Shown piece by piece: positions 24,137 through 33,619 of a DNA stretch of 64,000 nucleotides. This DNA is from Acidobacteriota bacterium (GTDB taxonomy: Bacteria > Acidobacteriota > Terriglobia > Terriglobales > Acidobacteriaceae), in contig JAEYQK010000062.1 in NCBI GenBank assembly GCA_023410055.1, forward strand, positions 10,926 to 74,925, given 5' to 3'. The translations under genes were made by a program, and so were the position numbers. The notes beneath the pieces are model-generated. The model had not been told where the DNA came from. It searched no databases and worked only from the letters and a program-made list of their open reading frames with translations. Every line of letters begins with the position of its first letter. Within the stretch, counting starts at the first letter, position 1.

Positions 24137-25822
24137 CTAGAATGCATTCCAGCTGAACTGGTCTACGTGATAATTAGTGAACGACGGAGCGCTGCCGTTG
24201 ACCGGGAAATTAGCCGGTTTTTTGTTCAAGTTCGCGTCGTAGATTACATGGCCGCTGCCGGTAAACGAGAACTTCTTGCCCACGATTGCGCCATAGATGC
24301 CTCCGTTTCCAGTTATCGAGACACTGGCATGAGGCGCATAAATCGTTGCAAATGTCGCTGCGCCGGCGTTGATTGCGACGGCCTTATCTCCGCCGTAGAC
24401 GAAAGACATATTCAGGGGATTCCCGCCATTGTTCGCAACCGTCCCGCCGTCCATCTGCAGCGGAGTATTTGAGCCTGACGCGTTCAATACGTTGAAGACC
24501 ACGGATCCGGTAGTCGGGACAACAAGCGTCGCTCCATTCGATATGTAAAGAGTGTCGACGTTATAGACTCCAGGCTGCAAGGTGATCACAGCGCAGGATC
24601 CGAAGTTGACCTTTCCGAAATTCTCGGGGCCGCCTCCCGGAGTCTTACCGTCTGACTGGAAGCTCGGAGGAATGGTGATGGAACACTTCCAATTATTGGT
24701 TTTGTCACCGCTTCCACCATTGCAGAGAGTGGCGTATCCGGTACACGCAGCGGTGTTAGCAGCGACCGTCGGCATGATTGGATCTGGCACCACACTCGGA
24801 TCCGTCCAACTCGGATCAAGAGGATAAGTAACCTGATTGGTAGGGCAACTGGATTTCTTCGATGCTGTCGTACATCCAACCTCAGATCCGCTATTGTCCT
24901 CGTTCACGGCCCACATCTTACTCGGCGAACTGCAGGCCACGCTCCCATTCAGTCCTTTAGGCCCACCGGATATGCCGTAAGTGCCAGTCGCGCCAGCGGC
25001 GGAGAAAGGCGTGTACACGTTGCCGTTGATATATGCGCCATTGTGAATATAGACGTTTCCGAACGAGGCAACATTGCCGCCTGTCCCAAGCAGAGTTGGG
25101 TTATTGTTTCCAACATTGCCACTGGCCTGTGAATTGTAGGCATTGGTGTACTGTCCGCCACCCATTTCGACGGTACTACACCCGGTTCCTGTAGCGAGGA
25201 CACCGTAGTCAAAGGAGAAGCCGCTGCCTCCGCCACCATTCTCAATCTTCAGCTTGCTTACAACTTCGACCACCTGCACTCGTGAGTTGTTGACACTCGC
25301 TTGCGAGATGATTTTCCAGTCAGTCATCCAAGTGTTGGTCACGGGGTCTTTACGAGCATTCAAGAGTTGGGCGACAACACCGAAGCTTCCGGACACCTGG
25401 TCGCTTGACACTGTTTGGCTTGCCAGATTGGTCCTGAAATCCGACAACTGTGTCGAAGGATAGTTGGCCGAAATGCCGTTTATGGCAGTAGCCGGGGCGA
25501 GGACCACAAGATTGCCCGAGGTATCCTGCACCGGGTAAACGTTAAGGTTGTACCCGGTCGGGAAGCCTGAAGGCAGCAGCGTACCGCTGTTTCCCCTGTC
25601 CTGTATCCAATTGACGGCTTGCTGAGCACCGGCTTCAGCGATGTATCTGGTCTGGGTGACTTGGCGATAGTTCTTGGTCGTCCAAAGCTCTGACTGGGTG
25701 GTAACAATAATCCCGACGGCCAGCGTGGAGAGGACGAGCAGCGTCAACAGCGCCAGTATCAGGGCGACACCGCGTTCGCAGTTGTGCGAGTGGACATGTT
25801 TCAGGCAGACAGTATCTTTCAT
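24137..25822 (-). CDS. PilX-like minor pilin protein with large C-terminal domain
   Basis: A 561-residue protein. The N-terminus (RGVALILALLTLLVLSTLAVGIIVTTQSE) is the PilX-type hydrophobic helix of type IV pilus assembly proteins, followed by the Tyr-Ile-AEAG segment. The long C-terminal region is Gly/Asn/Thr-rich with CXXXXC pairs and ends in IYAPHASVSITGNGGIYGAIVGKKF, a beta-helix-like repeat of DUF7305 type. It sits at the end of the pilin operon and overlaps PilW by 3 bases (ATGA). The extra domain would be displayed at the pilus tip or surface (inference). Confidence 0.75.
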   Translation of the reverse strand: MKDTVCLKHVHSHNCERGVALILALLTLLVLSTLAVGIIVTTQSELWTTKNYRQVTQTRYIAEAGAQQAVNWIQDRGNSGTLLPSGFPTGYNLNVYPVQDTSGNLVVLAPATAINGISANYPSTQLSDFRTNLASQTVSSDQVSGSFGVVAQLLNARKDPVTNTWMTDWKIISQASVNNSRVQVVEVVSKLKIENGGGGSGFSFDYGVLATGTGCSTVEMGGGQYTNAYNSQASGNVGNNNPTLLGTGGNVASFGNVYIHNGAYINGNVYTPFSAAGATGTYGISGGPKGLNGSVACSSPSKMWAVNEDNSGSEVGCTTASKKSSCPTNQVTYPLDPSWTDPSVVPDPIMPTVAANTAACTGYATLCNGGSGDKTNNWKCSITIPPSFQSDGKTPGGGPENFGKVNFGSCAVITLQPGVYNVDTLYISNGATLVVPTTGSVVFNVLNASGSNTPLQMDGGTVANNGGNPLNMSFVYGGDKAVAINAGAATFATIYAPHASVSITGNGGIYGAIVGKKFSFTGSGHVIYDANLNKKPANFPVNGSAPSFTNYHVDQFSWNAF

Positions 25823-26787
25823 GGGACCACCGTGCAGTTGCCGTTGAAGTTCTTGCCGGTAACTTGTTCGTTCCATGTTCCGGGCAAGATTTGCAATTCG
25901 CTTGTATTAGGAGTGGCTGAGCCCGACTGTATGTACGATGCCACTACGTTTCGCGGCTGCAGATTGAGGTATTGTTCCTTGACTACGACATCGCTACCGA
26001 ATGGATCTTTTGTTTCCGATTTCGCGGTTACGGTTACGCTTATCCGGGTAATCATGTCGACCCAGATGTTGTCATCCGTGGGCAACGTTACGTTCACATT
26101 TCCCGCACCTTTGCTGTAGTCGAACTCACAGTCGGTAACATTGTCGATCAAGACTTGGGCTGGTGCTTCAGCGGTGCCGGAAAGGTCGAACGTCTGCCGC
26201 GTAAACGCCGTGGATGTTCCCGTAGGGCACGAGTACTTTACAAACTTCATCTCGTTACCCTTGCTGTTAATGTCCCCCAAAATCGTCAGTGAGCTGAATG
26301 TTGCCGCATTCGGGTAGATTATGCCTTCGGGATACACACCTCTCGCATATACGGCTTCATTTACCGGGTGAGTGTACGCGAAGGTACCCGAGATCCGACC
26401 GCCTGAGGAGGTTGTTACCTGAACTTTCTCCCACGTACTGCCAGCGCCAAACTGCAACCATTCCCCATCGCATATTCCTGCTGTGCTGCCGACCGTGACG
26501 GTTTGATTGCCGGGATTAATCTGCGCGCTCAGAGTGGTCAGGGGCTGGGCCAATTCCTTTTCGTCTGCCCCGGAAGCCACCAGTCCAGCCTGGCCCACGT
26601 CCTGGGCCATGAGTTCCAAGGCGGCGCGCATCCGGCCCTGCAGCGCGTTGCGCATCTCGATGTTGCGATAAGTCTTCTGCCATTGGGCCATCCCCGCCAA
26701 CAAAGTCACGGCTATTGTCAGAAATATCGAGACACTAACAAGCATTTCCAGCAGCGTAAAACCGGATATTTGTCGTTTTGACTTCAT
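25819..26787 (-). CDS. PilW-like minor pilin
   Basis: A 322-residue protein with a type III prepilin leader: MKSKRQISG then FTLLEMLVSVSIFLTIAVTLLAG. Prepilin peptidase would cut after the Gly and methylate the Phe, and Glu5 is present. The rest is beta-rich with GICDGEWLQFGAGSTWEKVQV. Minor pilins of this class prime pilus assembly with PilV and PilX. Overlaps the PilX gene and lies 9 bases after PilV. Confidence 0.82.
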   Translation of the reverse strand: MKSKRQISGFTLLEMLVSVSIFLTIAVTLLAGMAQWQKTYRNIEMRNALQGRMRAALELMAQDVGQAGLVASGADEKELAQPLTTLSAQINPGNQTVTVGSTAGICDGEWLQFGAGSTWEKVQVTTSSGGRISGTFAYTHPVNEAVYARGVYPEGIIYPNAATFSSLTILGDINSKGNEMKFVKYSCPTGTSTAFTRQTFDLSGTAEAPAQVLIDNVTDCEFDYSKGAGNVNVTLPTDDNIWVDMITRISVTVTAKSETKDPFGSDVVVKEQYLNLQPRNVVASYIQSGSATPNTSELQILPGTWNEQVTGKNFNGNCTVVP

Positions 26788-26796
26788 GCGGATGCC

Positions 26797-27249
26797 TCAG
26801 AAATTGGACGCGCGCTGCGAAACAAGCTCAAAACTAGGTGTCCCAGGCGTAAGGCAAGTGACTTTGACCGTTATCGTTTTTAGACTCGTGCTGGTGTTTT
26901 CTATCTTCCACCTTCGCATGTAGTTGGCGCCAGCCGAACTCGGAGTCGGCTTTCCATCACTGCCGATATAATCATAGAAACCTGTAGGGGGAGTACTCGG
27001 GGTAATGCCATCCCCTGCGGTCAGGTTCGCGAAGGTCGCTCCGAGCAATTCCTCCATTTTGTCCTGCGCGTATTCGGCTACCCGTGTGGCCTTATCTCCG
27101 GTTGCGGAAGTATTTTTAAGTGCCACTCCCATCAAAGCTGCGACACCCAGAACGCCAACAGCTAGAACTACGCATGCAATCAGCATCTCCAGGATGGAGA
27201 AGCCAGAGTGCCTGCAATTTGGTTTTGTTAACGCCGCTTGAATGCGCAT
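26797..27249 (-). CDS. PilV-like minor pilin
   Basis: About 150 residues with leader RHSG then FSILEMLIACVVLAVGVLGVAALMGVALKNT, the PilV type. The globular part is small and ends SFELVSQRASNF. The ATG at 27249 is chosen, 5 bases past the upstream FimT/GspH stop; the frame is open to 27279. It is one of four pilin-like genes in an ordered operon. Confidence 0.8.
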   Translation of the reverse strand: MRIQAALTKPNCRHSGFSILEMLIACVVLAVGVLGVAALMGVALKNTSATGDKATRVAEYAQDKMEELLGATFANLTAGDGITPSTPPTGFYDYIGSDGKPTPSSAGANYMRRWKIENTSTSLKTITVKVTCLTPGTPSFELVSQRASNF

Positions 27250-27253
27250 AATG

Positions 27254-27913
27254 TTAGTTGGTAATCTTTGCCCACACATTGTTGTCGAACCTGTAAACGG
27301 TAGCCTTCCCGCTTATGTCGATCCCGACCGCCATCGCCATGTTGTACTGGGTGTCCTGCAAGTAGAATGCGTAGTCCGAAACCGGTTTTCCTTTGACGAC
27401 ACTACTTCCCACCGGCAGGCCACGAGAGTTGAAGATAGCGCAATAGGAGCACTTGCCAACTGAGCTGCCTTGGTAGGGGGCCGACGAATTTTGGCCTCCA
27501 ACTCCCGTACTTGCACCGGACGGGGCACCGAATGTTACGCCCTTGGCCAGCACAACTACTTGCGGGGCCTGCAGGTCAGCTACGAAGTCGCTTGCAGATG
27601 GATCAGTCTTCCCCCCGGTGAATGTCGCAACCTTGATCGAGCAGGTGGACGAACTCGCGTCGCATACGACCTCCGCTCGGGCGAAGTTGGACGCAGCCCT
27701 CATTCGCGCAACTGTGGTTAAGCCCATGATCGCGTCTGCGTTGCTACGGATGGCGAACGAGTGCGATATACGCAGGTACATTGGAATCGAGACGGCCGCC
27801 ATTATTAGGACGATGGCAATGACGATCAAAAGTTCTAGGAGGCTAAATCCAAGGAATGATGAAACCTGAGGCCCGAATTTACCCAGATATTTGGTCCCAC
27901 TGCGTTCTGCCAT
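27254..27913 (-). CDS. FimT/GspH-type pseudopilin
   Basis: About 219 residues. The leader is long (about 22 residues) and ends in LG, then FSLLELLIVIAIVLIMAAVSIPMYLRI, the type IV pilin helix with Glu5. Cys pairs (VVCDASSSTC, GKCSYC) suggest disulfides in the periplasm. It is first in the operon FimT-PilV-PilW-PilX. The start at 27913 has AGGAA 6 bases upstream. The major pilin and the motor genes are not in the window. Confidence 0.8.
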   Translation of the reverse strand: MAERSGTKYLGKFGPQVSSFLGFSLLELLIVIAIVLIMAAVSIPMYLRISHSFAIRSNADAIMGLTTVARMRAASNFARAEVVCDASSSTCSIKVATFTGGKTDPSASDFVADLQAPQVVVLAKGVTFGAPSGASTGVGGQNSSAPYQGSSVGKCSYCAIFNSRGLPVGSSVVKGKPVSDYAFYLQDTQYNMAMAVGIDISGKATVYRFDNNVWAKITN

Positions 27914-28368
27914 TTCGTTTCCTAGACTAATGTCAGTGTCTCTGCCCAACCACAGCATCGATATAGAGAGCACGCAAATTATTCAGTGAGGTCCAATCAC
28001 GGTCAAGCAATATAAGCGGTAACCGAAAACTTCGGTAATGTGTTTCGTCTATCCAGTTCGTTTTCGAGTTCGCCGGGTGCACCACCCTTTCCGCAGGGGA
28101 GGGCGCGCTTCGAGGACAACGACGCTAGCCTTCCCGAACAATACCAAACTGACTTCTGTTCTGATTTCGCCTGTTGCGTGAGTGGTTAACAGGCCTCGCG
28201 CCGATGACACCCAGTCACCGCAGTCGTTCATCAGTCAGAGATTGATGCGTAAGTCATTTAGAATCGTCAGTCACACAGAGGAGCCGGGGAAGGGGAGGGT
28301 GGGTTACTAGAAAGTAAATTCGATATTCTCCCTTAATGGGCTTCGCCTTGTTGCTGTAAAGTATCGGT
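27914..28368. promoter_or_regulatory. Divergent upstream region of the pilin operon and CapA gene
   Basis: 455 bases without a supported gene. It must carry the promoter of the pilin operon (minus) and of the CapA-like gene (plus). No convincing hexamer pair was found; GC-rich runs around 28085-28110 and AGGAGCCGGGGAAGGGGAGG near 28278-28300 are conspicuous. No REP element seen. Confidence 0.35.
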
Positions 28369-29781
28369 ATGTCTCACCCGTTTGCTTCGCCTCGTGCCGC
28401 GCTCTTGGGACTGCTGCTGACCGCTGCCTCGGTTGCCTTATTCGCTCAGCAACCGGTCGCGCCGGAACAGAAACCCGTAGCTCCTGCACCTGCGCCTGAG
28501 CCGAAACAGACGACCACGCTACCGGAACCGACGAAACCAAAGGAAGCAACGCCAGCGTCCGCGCCAACAACGCCGCCGACGCCGTCTGGCCCGGTTCAAG
28601 CCACGCCCTCGACGCAGGTCGCGCCAACGCCAGCGGCACCCGAGATTGTGTGGTCTCCCGTGCGCGCATCAGTTCCAGCCACGCCCGAAGACGAACTTGT
28701 CATCGCCGCTGTCGGTGACATCATGCTCGGCTCGACGTTCCCGGAGAAGGACGGAAGCGCACTTCCGCCGCAAGATGGACTTCACCTGCTCGATGAAGTC
28801 GCGCCATTCCTGAAGAGCGCCGATCTGAGTATCGGCAATCTGGAAGGACCGCTTCTCGACGGAACTGATCCATCGCCCAAGTGCAAAGGCAAGGCCGAGG
28901 GCACCTGTTACGCATTCCGCGTCCCGACGCGCTACGCCAAGTTGTTGGCCGACGCCGGATTCGTCGCGATGGGTGTTGCCAACAATCACGCCAAGGACTT
29001 CGGTCCCGCCGGACAGGAAAGCACGATCGCCACTATCACGGCCGCAGGGATTGCCCAAAGCGGAGGCAACGGAGTCGTCGCCCATCTGCTGGTCAAGGGC
29101 AAGAAGGTCTCTTACATCGCCTTTGCGACTTACCCGCAGTTCAATAACGCCCTCGACATCGACGCCTCGACTGCGCTGGTCCAGGCGGAAGCCAAGTTGG
29201 CCGACTACGTGATCGTCAGCTTTCATGGCGGCGCCGAAGGTTCCGATCGCCAGCACGTCCCCATGGGGCACGAGATGTTCCTGGGCGAAGACCGCGGCGA
29301 CCTGCGCACATTCACGCACGCGATGATCGACGCAGGCGCGGCCCTGGTTTTCGGGCACGGCCCCCACGTCGTTCGCGGCATGGAGATCTACAAGGGCCAC
29401 CTGATCGCGTATTCTCTCGGGAACTTTGCGACTTATGGTCACATCAATCTGAAGGGCGTCAACGGACTGACCCTGGTCCTCAGTGCCCGTCTCGGCAAAG
29501 ACGGTCGGTTCCTCGGTGGCACCGTCCATCCGGCCTACCAGGAATATCCCGGCGGCCCCCACGTTGACCCCGAAGGCAAAGTGCTGAACGTGATTCGGAC
29601 TCTGAGCCAGTCCGATTTTGGCAAGACCGCCGTGACTGTTGCAGATGATGGTGCAATTGTCGCGCCCGCTGCCCCTACGCCTGCTACACGAGAGGCTTCC
29701 GCGGCTGTCGGTACTTCAGGTAGTGCACCTGCTCCCACTGCGGGAACAGGTGCGGCAAAGCCGACTGCCGAGACGAACTAG
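28369..29781 (+). CDS. CapA-family poly-gamma-glutamate/capsule protein
   Basis: A 470-residue protein with signal peptide (about 1-26), a 70-residue Pro/Ala/Thr-rich linker, a CapA domain, then a second Ala/Thr-rich tail. The domain has the PGA_cap motifs: AAVGDIMLG, GNLEGPLLDG, NNHAKDFG, SFHGGAEG, FGHGPHVVRGMEIYKG and AYSLGNF. These are calcineurin-like metallophosphoesterase residues. CapA relatives are needed for capsule polymer assembly, but the reaction is not settled. It is exported to the periplasm or surface. Convergent with the exopolysaccharide operon. Confidence 0.85.
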   Translation: MSHPFASPRAALLGLLLTAASVALFAQQPVAPEQKPVAPAPAPEPKQTTTLPEPTKPKEATPASAPTTPPTPSGPVQATPSTQVAPTPAAPEIVWSPVRASVPATPEDELVIAAVGDIMLGSTFPEKDGSALPPQDGLHLLDEVAPFLKSADLSIGNLEGPLLDGTDPSPKCKGKAEGTCYAFRVPTRYAKLLADAGFVAMGVANNHAKDFGPAGQESTIATITAAGIAQSGGNGVVAHLLVKGKKVSYIAFATYPQFNNALDIDASTALVQAEAKLADYVIVSFHGGAEGSDRQHVPMGHEMFLGEDRGDLRTFTHAMIDAGAALVFGHGPHVVRGMEIYKGHLIAYSLGNFATYGHINLKGVNGLTLVLSARLGKDGRFLGGTVHPAYQEYPGGPHVDPEGKVLNVIRTLSQSDFGKTAVTVADDGAIVAPAAPTPATREASAAVGTSGSAPAPTAGTGAAKPTAETN

Positions 29782-29801
29782 ACTGAGAGTGTGGATACGC
29801 T

Positions 29802-31691
29802 TCAGAACTGCTCGCAAACAGGCTTTGATCCATCAGGATTGAGGCGGCCAATGTTGAAGTTCAGCGCGACCGCCAGCGGTTGTCCCTGCGCATCATACAA
29901 ACGCGCGCGCAACATGTGCGAGCACTGCTGATACCCTTTCCCGCCGAGCACGGCTTTCGCTTCGAAGCCTCCGTCGGCAGTGAGCTTGGCTCGCCCGATC
30001 GAATACCAGCGATCCGTGAAGACGTCGACGCCCACGAAAGAATTCGGCGGCGCACCGGCAAATTGCCCCTTCACATCGACGGCGCTCTTTGGAACGAAGT
30101 CACCCGTCTGAGGTGAATTGATAGCGATCTTCGCTGCGCTTTGCAGCGCGACTACCTGCGGGCTCTTCCGTTCGTAGACCTTGATCCAATGCGCAAGCAC
30201 CGGATCGGGCATCTTCATGCGAAGCTCGTAGCGGTCGAGATACGGATCGATTGCCTGGTTCATCTGCCGCGCTTCTTCGCCCATGCCACCATCGAGAACG
30301 ATGAAATCGAACACACCGTCGCGCACCGCATTCGCATAAGCTTCGCTTCCCTGCGCCTCTTGATAGTGGAAGTAAAACGGATCGGCGATCTGCCACTGTC
30401 GCAGAATCGGCGTGAAGTAATAGCGGAACACGCTGTCGTCCACCAACACGCGATGATCCCGCCCCAGGCGGCCTTCGAAGTAGGACATGATCGGGTCGAC
30501 ATTCGGCCAGAACAACTGCCGGTCGAAATGCATCAGCTTGCCTGTGAGAGCCGAAGCTCCCGCAACTCCGAGCACGCAACAAATTGCGATGATGCCAACG
30601 AACTGGAGATTCTTGCGTCCGATGCGCTGGGCGAGGCAGATCAATCCGTGAACGGCCGCTGGCGTGAGAAAGAGCAGTGCGTACGTGACGTGTTTCCACC
30701 AGTCGAAGTCCGCGCGCGTCTTCATCTGGAAGGCGATTCCGGTCAACGCTCCCAGCCACAGCAGAAGCGTGATATTCCGATTCTTGCTGAAGAAGAGTGC
30801 CAGCAGCGCGCAGGCGGCGATCAGCCAGAATTCGATTCGCAACCAGAAATAGACTTGCCAGAATTGCCATCCAGCTGCCTTCAACGACTGGTATGCGCCG
30901 CCGTAGCTCAGCAGATAGTTCAGATCAGTCCAGTAATAGACGCCGTAGAAAGCTGCCGCCAAACTTATCGGAGTTGCGAACGACAACACCGCGCGAACGT
31001 TGCGCCGTAACGTCAGCAGAACGAGGAACGGAAAGTAGATTGCGACAATGTACTTGCACAAGAATGCGGCAAAGAAGGCAGCGGCTGCTCCGAACCAGCT
31101 CAGTCGCTCATTCTCCTGCCACGCGCGAACGTACAACCACAACCCCAGCGCAAAGAAGAAAATAGACCCGGCATCCCGTGTCGCTATTCGCGACGTCATG
31201 ATTGCCGGGCCTAGCACGGCGAAGATTGCCGCTGCACCCAGCGCTGTCCCGGTTCCATACAATCGTCGAGCGATGCCATAAACAGCACCGACGACGACCG
31301 TCCCCATGACTGCCGCCATCTCGCGAACGGCGACGATGCCGCCAATACGATCTGCCCATGCGGCAAGAACCGGCCATAGATACCAGCCGAAGCTCCAGCG
31401 CAACGGGCTATCGAGCGGCGCTTCAAAGTGGCGGCTCAGGAACATGCGACCATAGACCACATACACGGACTCGTCCATGTACGCCGTCGAGTAGTTCGGA
31501 TCTTGCGCGCGGAACCACAACGCAACCACGATGATTCCCGCCAACCCCAGCACCTTCTCAACGAAGAAAGGATCGTGATGAAAGTCGGCCGCTGCCTCTG
31601 CTGTACTCTGCCCTGGGGTCGGTCCCGTGGCCCTGTGTGTCACCGTAGTCGAGCGCGTATCGCGCTTCTCGTCTAAAAATAATGTCGCCAT
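29802..31691 (-). CDS. GT-C family membrane glycosyltransferase (PMT_2/ArnT-like)
   Basis: A 629-residue protein with about 12 membrane segments. The first loop after helix 1 reads NYSTAYMDESVYVVYGRMFL; the Asp-Glu pair is the metal/catalytic site of GT-C enzymes using polyprenyl-phosphate sugars. A C-terminal soluble domain of about 130 residues (YERKSPQVVALQSAAKIAINSPQTGDFV...) looks like a beta-sandwich outside. It overlaps the TPR-barrel gene by 19 bases and ends the operon BcsA-like, TPR-barrel, GT-C. It may add a sugar to the polymer or an acceptor lipid (inference). Confidence 0.78.
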   Translation of the reverse strand: MATLFLDEKRDTRSTTVTHRATGPTPGQSTAEAAADFHHDPFFVEKVLGLAGIIVVALWFRAQDPNYSTAYMDESVYVVYGRMFLSRHFEAPLDSPLRWSFGWYLWPVLAAWADRIGGIVAVREMAAVMGTVVVGAVYGIARRLYGTGTALGAAAIFAVLGPAIMTSRIATRDAGSIFFFALGLWLYVRAWQENERLSWFGAAAAFFAAFLCKYIVAIYFPFLVLLTLRRNVRAVLSFATPISLAAAFYGVYYWTDLNYLLSYGGAYQSLKAAGWQFWQVYFWLRIEFWLIAACALLALFFSKNRNITLLLWLGALTGIAFQMKTRADFDWWKHVTYALLFLTPAAVHGLICLAQRIGRKNLQFVGIIAICCVLGVAGASALTGKLMHFDRQLFWPNVDPIMSYFEGRLGRDHRVLVDDSVFRYYFTPILRQWQIADPFYFHYQEAQGSEAYANAVRDGVFDFIVLDGGMGEEARQMNQAIDPYLDRYELRMKMPDPVLAHWIKVYERKSPQVVALQSAAKIAINSPQTGDFVPKSAVDVKGQFAGAPPNSFVGVDVFTDRWYSIGRAKLTADGGFEAKAVLGGKGYQQCSHMLRARLYDAQGQPLAVALNFNIGRLNPDGSKPVCEQF

Positions 31692-33619
31692 GAGATGCTC
31701 GGTAAACTACGGTTCACAGCGTTGTAGACGTTAAGGTAATCGTAGCCAAAACGGATCTCGTCCTTGTCGGTTACACGCCACATCACGCGGCTGCGGAAGC
31801 TGGACGCTAACTGTGCGTTTCCGAAACGCGAGTACGTGTCGGCAACGTTCTGCACGCCGAGGGTGCCGATCGTCTGAATATCCAGCTTGCTGCCGAACTT
31901 GTGATTGATCGTCACTGCTCCGTAGTTCAGCAGGAACTGCTGCGGACTGAAGTAGCCGCCGAAACTGGGGATATTGCCGTCGACGTTGGCATCGTAGTCG
32001 AACTGCGAGTAGCTGAATCCGTAAGCCAGCCTTATGTAAGGAGCCCCTCCCCGCACGGACTTGCCTATCTGTCCGTCAAAGCCCCAGCGGCGATTGTCTC
32101 TCAGGTTCAACCCCGTATAAAGACCGTCGGTGTACGTCGCCCAAATATCGTAGTGATAATGCGAATTGCCGTAGGAGAAACCAAGACTGCCCAGATTGGA
32201 CCGCACTTGACCCTGCTCGAGCACACCGATGTGGGCACCACGCATCGACATCACGCTGTCGTCCACCGGGGCACGCTCGAATCCTGCCTGTATCTCGAAC
32301 GACGGGCGCAACTTAACACGGAACTGCCCACCAACGTTGTAACCAGTTGGCAATCCGGAGTATGTGTCTGCACCAAAGTGCGTCGTCAGCCCAGCATTTT
32401 CGCTAAGGCGTGAATCGAGCTGAACGCCAAAAGAGTGCCCGGTGTAATCGCCTGACTTCGGCTGATAAAACGTGGGATCGTAACTGAACGTCAGTCGATT
32501 GCTCAGTCCTAGTGGGGTCGAGATCGCCGAGGACATCCTGTGATACGTAAAGCTATTGTTCAAGCGGGTGGTATACCCGAGATCGACATACGTCCCAAGT
32601 GCTCGGGCGACCTCGCCGCGAATGTCGCGATATTCGGACTCGTAGGGCAGCAGTGCAAGTGCCTGTCGTGCCTGACCAAAGTTGTTCCGCCCCACCTCTG
32701 TCCGCGCTATTTCAACCATGACACGAGGGTCGTCAGGCGCCAACTCGCGGGCCTTATCCAAGAGCTGCGCGGATTGCGCATACTGCTCGCGCCAGTTGAA
32801 AATTTCGGCTTTCCCTCGCAATGCGAACACATTCTCTCGATCAGCCGCCAGCACCTTGTCGTAGAGCGACATCGCTTCATTGGTGCGGCCTCCCCACGCC
32901 AGTAGCTGGGCCTTGCCATTCAGGGCGCGCGCATTCGCCGGATCGATTTTGAGCGCGTCTTCGAAACACTGCATCGCGGTCGCTCGCGATCCGCCCTGAT
33001 AGCGCAGAACCTCGCCATATGTAGCCAACAGCTCCGCATTTTTCGGATCCTGCTTAACGGCTTTATCGAATAGCTGCACTGATTCGGCGCGCGTATTCGC
33101 ACTCCAACTCAACACCTCGGCCAGCTTCGCGATTGCTGACACATCAGCCGGATTCGCCGCAACTACTTCGCGCAACACACTGATCGCCTGCGGACGGTCC
33201 TGCGCATTCCAACTCAGAACGTCGGCGTACTGGATGCAGTATTCCGGATGCTGTTTCCCCGCATCGCAAGCACGCTTCAGCAGATCAATCGCGACCGGAC
33301 GCTGCCCCTTCTGCCAGCTTTTCATGCGGCCAAGCTGTGCCAGACGCGCCGCATCGTTCGGTTGCAACGCAATCAGGTGCTCGAGCACCGGGACTGCGTC
33401 ACGCCATCCGCCAGAAGCTTCTAAAGAATCGGCCAACCCGGCCAGTGCGTCCACGTTCTCCGGTTGTGCGGCGACGGCCTGTCGGTATAACTGTGCGGCA
33501 CCCGCGTAGTCGCGTGCGTCGGCTGCCGCCTTGGCCTGATCTAGTACGCTCTGCTGCGCATTCAGCGAAAGAGCAGAAGCTAGTGCTGCAATCAGTATTG
33601 TCTTCCCGATGGCTCTCAT
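31673..33619 (-). CDS. TPR-barrel outer-membrane exporter (BcsC/YaiO-like)
   Basis: A 648-residue protein. Signal peptide, then about ten TPR units in the first 330 residues (SVLDQAKAAADARDYAGAAQLYRQAV...). The C-terminal about 300 residues are amphipathic beta strands ending LPSISWRHYF; the terminal Phe is a usual outer-membrane barrel signal. This TPR-plus-barrel plan is that of BcsC, AlgK/AlgE and PgaA exporters. It overlaps the BcsA-like gene by 4 bases (ATGA). Predicted to guide the polysaccharide across periplasm and outer membrane. Confidence 0.82.
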   Translation of the reverse strand: MRAIGKTILIAALASALSLNAQQSVLDQAKAAADARDYAGAAQLYRQAVAAQPENVDALAGLADSLEASGGWRDAVPVLEHLIALQPNDAARLAQLGRMKSWQKGQRPVAIDLLKRACDAGKQHPEYCIQYADVLSWNAQDRPQAISVLREVVAANPADVSAIAKLAEVLSWSANTRAESVQLFDKAVKQDPKNAELLATYGEVLRYQGGSRATAMQCFEDALKIDPANARALNGKAQLLAWGGRTNEAMSLYDKVLAADRENVFALRGKAEIFNWREQYAQSAQLLDKARELAPDDPRVMVEIARTEVGRNNFGQARQALALLPYESEYRDIRGEVARALGTYVDLGYTTRLNNSFTYHRMSSAISTPLGLSNRLTFSYDPTFYQPKSGDYTGHSFGVQLDSRLSENAGLTTHFGADTYSGLPTGYNVGGQFRVKLRPSFEIQAGFERAPVDDSVMSMRGAHIGVLEQGQVRSNLGSLGFSYGNSHYHYDIWATYTDGLYTGLNLRDNRRWGFDGQIGKSVRGGAPYIRLAYGFSYSQFDYDANVDGNIPSFGGYFSPQQFLLNYGAVTINHKFGSKLDIQTIGTLGVQNVADTYSRFGNAQLASSFRSRVMWRVTDKDEIRFGYDYLNVYNAVNRSLPSISWRHYF

